Source: SLQH01 sp964612995
GTDB lineage: Bacteria > Planctomycetota > UBA11346
Reading direction: 5' to 3'
DNA: 17,167 nt
Assembly (NCBI GenBank): GCA_964612995.1
Contig: CAZTGE010000086.1
Location: forward strand, 1-17,167
Part shown: in pieces, positions 15,701 to 17,167 of the stretch
How the letters are laid out: each line of letters starts with the position of its first letter
Numbering within the stretch: position 1 is the first letter of the stretch
Program-made: the position numbers and the translations under genes
The notes under the pieces: model-generated
Database searches by the model: none
Told to the model about the DNA's origin: nothing
Seen by the model: only the letters and a program-made list of their open reading frames with translations

Positions 15701-15811
15701 CAGCTCCAGGTGCCCCGCCGGCACCGCGGCACCGCCCGCATCCTCGACCGCCCCCACCGGCGCCGCCGCACACGCGACCACCACCGCCAGCACCATCACG
15801 CCACGCCCCAT
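12704..15811 (-). CDS. Secreted heparinase II/III-like (alpha/alpha toroid) protein, putative polysaccharide lyase
   Basis: A 1035-aa exported protein. ATG 15811 follows a strong GGAGGAAGC site and opens a Sec signal peptide (MGRGVMVLAVVVACAAAPVGA, cleavage near residue 21). A beta-rich N-terminal region of unknown type (about 25-165) is followed by MLLRPTELPRLRERM, the usual opening of a heparinase/alginate-lyase toroid. The toroid includes LGLMYQLTGEADYAHRA and the MGDGGFQAEGEGYTLECHRP block, then a C-terminal beta-sandwich starting near FRNRWSDGDDIVAQIYAK. Relatives cleave uronic-acid polysaccharides by beta-elimination. The catalytic Tyr/His cannot be fixed without an alignment. At 1035 aa it is longer than most heparinase II/III enzymes because of the N-terminal region. 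It is first in a minus-strand run with the NMO-like and AraM-type genes. It could instead be a non-enzymatic sugar-binding homologue. Confidence 0.8.
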   Translation of the reverse strand: MGRGVMVLAVVVACAAAPVGAVEDAGGAAVPAGHLELVLADGVRQWPWKAVGAQSPRDLTVLARGTGAGWEDVWGHALGFNKGQHRGVLRTLAAEAGRLRLELAMEVRGDAWITGATLRYTVELQRVDGRLTGRWEGVYSKGPQGPQQVSGSVRGRLIVPERGASATAQPAPWRQGPPRMLLRPTELPRLRERMTTPLGRVLCERMRNSEHPVCLGLMYQLTGEADYAHRAVAGVRAKMTERAGGWAAIGRVWGYRAEYVACAYDLCREAWDPAFRAEVGRYLDWIAHKCIRRPWTLSNAVNLMPGSNYMVVIWAGAGMAALARMDQPGPRPEPPAPSGLEVRRVAPLADYTPAAEVAVSAFADGRLPLTWSMLGSWPAATCEPEQPLAAMGGLQAACRAFAPGLRATCAGQERRAHRLARDAYYQWQDGDPPRAAAIDLSACFVPPGGEKTDSFFRIGWFHTVIRCERERLVRFAAGPREEEFLGAAVSGVPVADGDFLRLEPGLHPLLIGYRSTELYATPWGKMLVTPRLEAVEVAEAERVLAARSIAHEVRAELHREDLAYWEASGGLDPDRRRLALEAAHWNALNVQGSMGDGGFQAEGEGYTLECHRPLLGYAAIHRALFGHDLTGRPDAGWFAPRYVHTTVFTGGTHKGRPAYRNQTYGGGGGTIPADYLGRCVPLCPEPWVPALKWFWLQRSGVEPAALAEEPGISRLFRGWANDLDLVYAFLHFPVETPAASPEGILPKWWAADGKGFYAFRNRWSDGDDIVAQIYAKAGSGAGWNAAEAGTFQIQGLGHAWAAKAVHDRGGGRMFENVVTLPDDPIHAGARCAVAWRDGDPDTGSGAVTIDMDALYQVAEDPAAKKKRYVDAGWRGWRAFAVDYSGRCGAPALFAVADRIDGGGRKVWTMHIPDFAAATVSVDGRRFTIERDGVSLVGTVLAPAETQITVGEDAGREGAVGPGRGNRKGKKKWTFRGIRITGADPTAGEFLVVMSLQRGAAPAVQVQGSGLEATATVGAVRVGLDERRLRVTPIGR

Positions 15812-15914
15812 GCTTCCTCCAGACCGCCCTGCGACCGCACCCCGGCCACGGGACCCACGAAATGGTACCACAGCCCCCAGTAAACCGTTGATCCACCCAC
15901 CCCCGCACACCCGC

Positions 15915-16046
15915 CAATCCACTTCAGGGCCGCTCAAAGCCCGGCCCCCCGGGAGCGCCGAGCACCAGCTCGGCATGGAAACAGGGGGGCAGAACCTGGG
16001 CCCATCATCCATCATCCCGAGCTTTGAGCGGCCCTGCAATCCACTT
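15915..16046. mobile_element. 112-bp MITE-like element with 10-bp target duplication
   Basis: Perfect 16-bp inverted repeats CAGGGCCGCTCAAAGC (15925-15940) and its complement (16021-16036) bound a 112-bp non-coding element. Identical 10-bp direct repeats CAATCCACTT flank it (15915-15924 and 16037-16046). This is the classical structure of a transposed element with target-site duplication. The interior has a GCCGAGC-ACCA-GCTCGGC hairpin (15957-15974). No coding capacity. A 10-bp duplication would suit an IS4-like transposase (inference). It lies upstream of both the heparinase-like gene (minus) and tRNA-Val (plus). Confidence 0.8.
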
Positions 16047-16057
16047 CCGGAGACCTC

Positions 16058-16085
16058 TTGCATTGCCCCCACCACCCACCATAGT
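16058..16085 (+). promoter_or_regulatory. Candidate promoter of tRNA-Val
   Basis: TTGCAT (16058-16063) and CATAGT (16080-16085) are separated by 16 bp. A GC-rich discriminator follows and the tRNA begins 18 bp after the -10. The -35 lies just outside the 112-bp element's right flank (ends 16046). Confidence 0.4.
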
Positions 16086-16103
16086 GCCCGCCCACAACGC
16101 CAA

Positions 16104-16177
16104 GGGCCCTTAGCTCAGTTGGCTAGAGCGCATCGTTGACATCGATGAGGTCACTGGTTCGAGTCCAGTAGGGCCCA
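16104..16177 (+). tRNA. tRNA-Val (anticodon GAC), CCA not encoded
   Basis: Complete cloverleaf: acceptor GGGCCCT/AGGGCCC, D-stem GCTC/GAGC, anticodon stem CATCG/CGATG with loop TTGACAT giving anticodon GAC, T-arm ACTGG-TTCGAGT-CCAGT, discriminator A73. The next bases are CTC, so the 3' CCA must be added after transcription, unlike the tRNA-Arg in this window. A terminator follows directly. Confidence 0.93.
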
Positions 16178-16184
16178 CTCAAAG

Positions 16185-16211
16185 AGCCGTCCGCCAACGC
16201 GGACGGCTTTT
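16185..16211 (+). terminator. Rho-independent terminator of tRNA-Val
   Basis: AGCCGTCCGC (16185-16194) pairs perfectly with GCGGACGGCT (16199-16208) over loop CAAC and runs into TTTT (16208-16211). Confidence 0.9.
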
Positions 16212-16506
16212 GCATGCCATGACCGCTGCGCACCCGACAGTGCCCGCTGGCCCTGGTGGACGCGAACCACTGACCGTAACAGAGGGAAGGGACCGACTCC
16301 GTTTTGATGCGGACCGGTGTCGGCGACAGCATGCCATCGCGTTGCAACAACCCGAGGCGGTCGATGAGGACCAGGAGCTGCCTGGTCCGAGTTGGCCCCG
16401 CTGATGCACAAAGCCCTCGCCTCCCTTCCCGAGCGCCGAGGAAATCCCGACGAAGAGGGCAGCGCTCCGAAGCAAGGACATGTTACCGGATTGCTGATGG
16501 AGGCAG
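16212..16506. other. Intergenic stretch with no supported gene
   Basis: Open frames exist on both strands but none shows a ribosome site, a recognisable motif or a convincing start. Some simply run into the tRNA or the adjoining repeat element. It could be remnant coding DNA; I see no evidence that settles it. Confidence 0.5.
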
Positions 16507-16689
16507 CCAGCCCGGATCCCTCATGAGCAACGTCGCGAAAAGTCGTAGCGTGCTGTCAATGCAGGGCTTCGCGATCGAGGCGAACCGGAGCGTAGCAGCG
16601 CTACGTGAGGATCCGCCGACCGAGCGAAGTCCTGTAATGGCGGTGCGATACGGCTTTGCAGCAGTTGTATCGTGAGGAATGCGGGCTAG
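16507..16689. mobile_element. 183-bp MITE-like element, copy 2 (inverted relative to copy 1)
   Basis: Same length as the 9988-10170 element and its reverse complement, with about 14 substitutions by eye. The central stretch from GAGGCGAACC to TTTGCAGCAG is identical in both. One end is CCAGCCCGGATCC (16507) and the other ends GGATGCGGGCTAG-like (GAATGCGGGCTAG, to 16689). The right terminal repeat is more degenerate than in copy 1. The right-end CTAG contains the TAG stop of the small membrane-protein gene. Confidence 0.8.
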
Positions 16690-17063
16690 GGCTTCGATGC
16701 CTGCGGAAGAGCGTCTGCAACCTGCCAGAGGAGGCAGCGCGAGGCGCAGGCATGGTATTCCTCCACCAATGCGGCCTGCTGGCCCTGCAAGGCTGCGATC
16801 TCATCATCCAGCGCTCGCCTCGAAGCCTGCTGCTGCCTGCTCAAGCGCGGCCCTTTGCCGGGTTCGATGCTGAAACCGGCCACATCCATCGCCAGGCGCT
16901 TGAAACTGCGCTCCTTGATCTGCGCATCCACGTCTGCGAGTTCCCTGCGCAAATACGCACAGCGCTTGTGCATACCCTGATCGTGCCAATAGATCCCCCC
17001 GAAGCCGAGGCCGAGAACGAACAGGCTGCTGAGCGTGATCCAGAAAACGACACCGCTGCGCAT
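16686..17063 (-). CDS. Small membrane-anchored coiled-coil protein, function unknown
   Basis: A predicted 125-aa protein not recognised as any family. One N-terminal transmembrane segment (about residues 4-25, VVFWITLSSLFVLGLGFGG) is followed by two helical stretches with coiled-coil character: LRRELADVDAQIKERS and an RQQQASRRALDDEIAALQGQQAAL block. The layout resembles FtsB/DivIC-like or Rz-like small proteins, but no motif supports either. ATG 17063 was chosen to begin at the membrane segment; its ribosome site is weak. An AGCAAT/ATTGCT stem (17069-17085) lies just upstream. The TAG stop lies in the terminal CTAG of the 183-bp element, so the original C-terminus may have been longer or may end exactly here. 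Confidence 0.5.
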   Translation of the reverse strand: MRSGVVFWITLSSLFVLGLGFGGIYWHDQGMHKRCAYLRRELADVDAQIKERSFKRLAMDVAGFSIEPGKGPRLSRQQQASRRALDDEIAALQGQQAALVEEYHACASRCLLWQVADALPQASKP

Positions 17064-17118
17064 GACCAGCAATATTCCATTGCTCGGGAAAAGTGCGCAT
17101 GACCATGCACACTTGTAA

Positions 17119-17165
17119 CTACTCAGGGGCTTCGCCCCTACGGTCCTCACTGCGTGAGGACCTAC
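17119..17165 (-). repeat. Tandem GTAG-headed hairpins, REP-like
   Basis: On the minus strand GTAG occurs at 17162-17165, 17138-17141 and 17119-17122. It separates two perfect hairpins: GGTCCTCAC/GTGAGGACC (17142-17150/17154-17162) and AGGGGC/GCCCCT (17125-17130/17134-17139). A GTAG tetranucleotide heading a palindrome is the form of REP sequences mobilised by RAYT (TnpA-REP) transposases. The unit reaches the window edge and may continue. Confidence 0.5.
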
Positions 17166-17167
17166 CC

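Noticed and set aside
16179..16481. 100-codon minus-strand frame downstream of tRNA-Val
   Set aside because: Ser/Arg-rich with no motif; it overlaps the tRNA terminator and has no supporting start signal.
16304..16675. 123-codon plus-strand frame across the intergenic region and MITE copy 2
   Set aside because: Composition resembles random GC-rich translation, there is no ribosome site, and much of it is repeat sequence.

Overview
The window is GC-rich bacterial chromosome from a Gram-negative organism. A lipoprotein with a clear lipobox, an olsB/olsA pair, E. coli-like tRNAs and the general gene style suggest a proteobacterium. A gammaproteobacterium, possibly of the purple-sulfur (Chromatiales) type, is my best guess, but it rests on overall impression and not on a marker gene. 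No ribosomal or housekeeping phylogenetic marker is present.

Layout. (1) 1-392: hairpin-rich dispersed repeats, then tRNA-Arg(ACG) on the minus strand with its terminator and a good promoter. (2) 650-1528: a lipoprotein made of four tandem 62-residue repeats, followed by a terminator and another partial copy of the dispersed repeat. (3) 1783-6223: a divergent lipid cluster. olsB-olsA (minus) lie back to back with a GT4 glycosyltransferase, a PAP2 phosphatase and a PlcP/LpxH-like metallophosphoesterase (plus). Together they look like a set for making phosphorus-free membrane lipids (ornithine lipid and glycolipid) from diacylglycerol released from phospholipids. (4) 6291-15811: a mostly minus-strand set of redox and carbohydrate genes. 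In transcription order these are a secreted heparinase-like toroid protein (1035 aa), a nitronate-monooxygenase/FabK-like flavoprotein, an AraM-type glycerol-1-phosphate dehydrogenase, then an SDR and a large fumarate-reductase-type FAD flavoprotein. A plus-strand AlkA-like DNA glycosylase and a 183-bp MITE-like element interrupt the series. (5) 15812-17167: an accessory strip with a 112-bp MITE-like element (16-bp perfect inverted repeats, 10-bp direct flanks), tRNA-Val(GAC) with terminator, a second inverted copy of the 183-bp element, a small membrane/coiled-coil protein, and two GTAG-headed hairpins resembling REP elements.

How it fits together. The lipid cluster is coherent and its roles follow from known families. 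The redox/heparinase cluster is the least explained part. Its five genes belong to recognisable superfamilies, but I know of no established pathway that uses exactly this combination. The most unusual DNA-level observation is that both copies of the 183-bp element end in CTAG, and each abuts a gene whose TAG stop codon lies inside that terminal CTAG.
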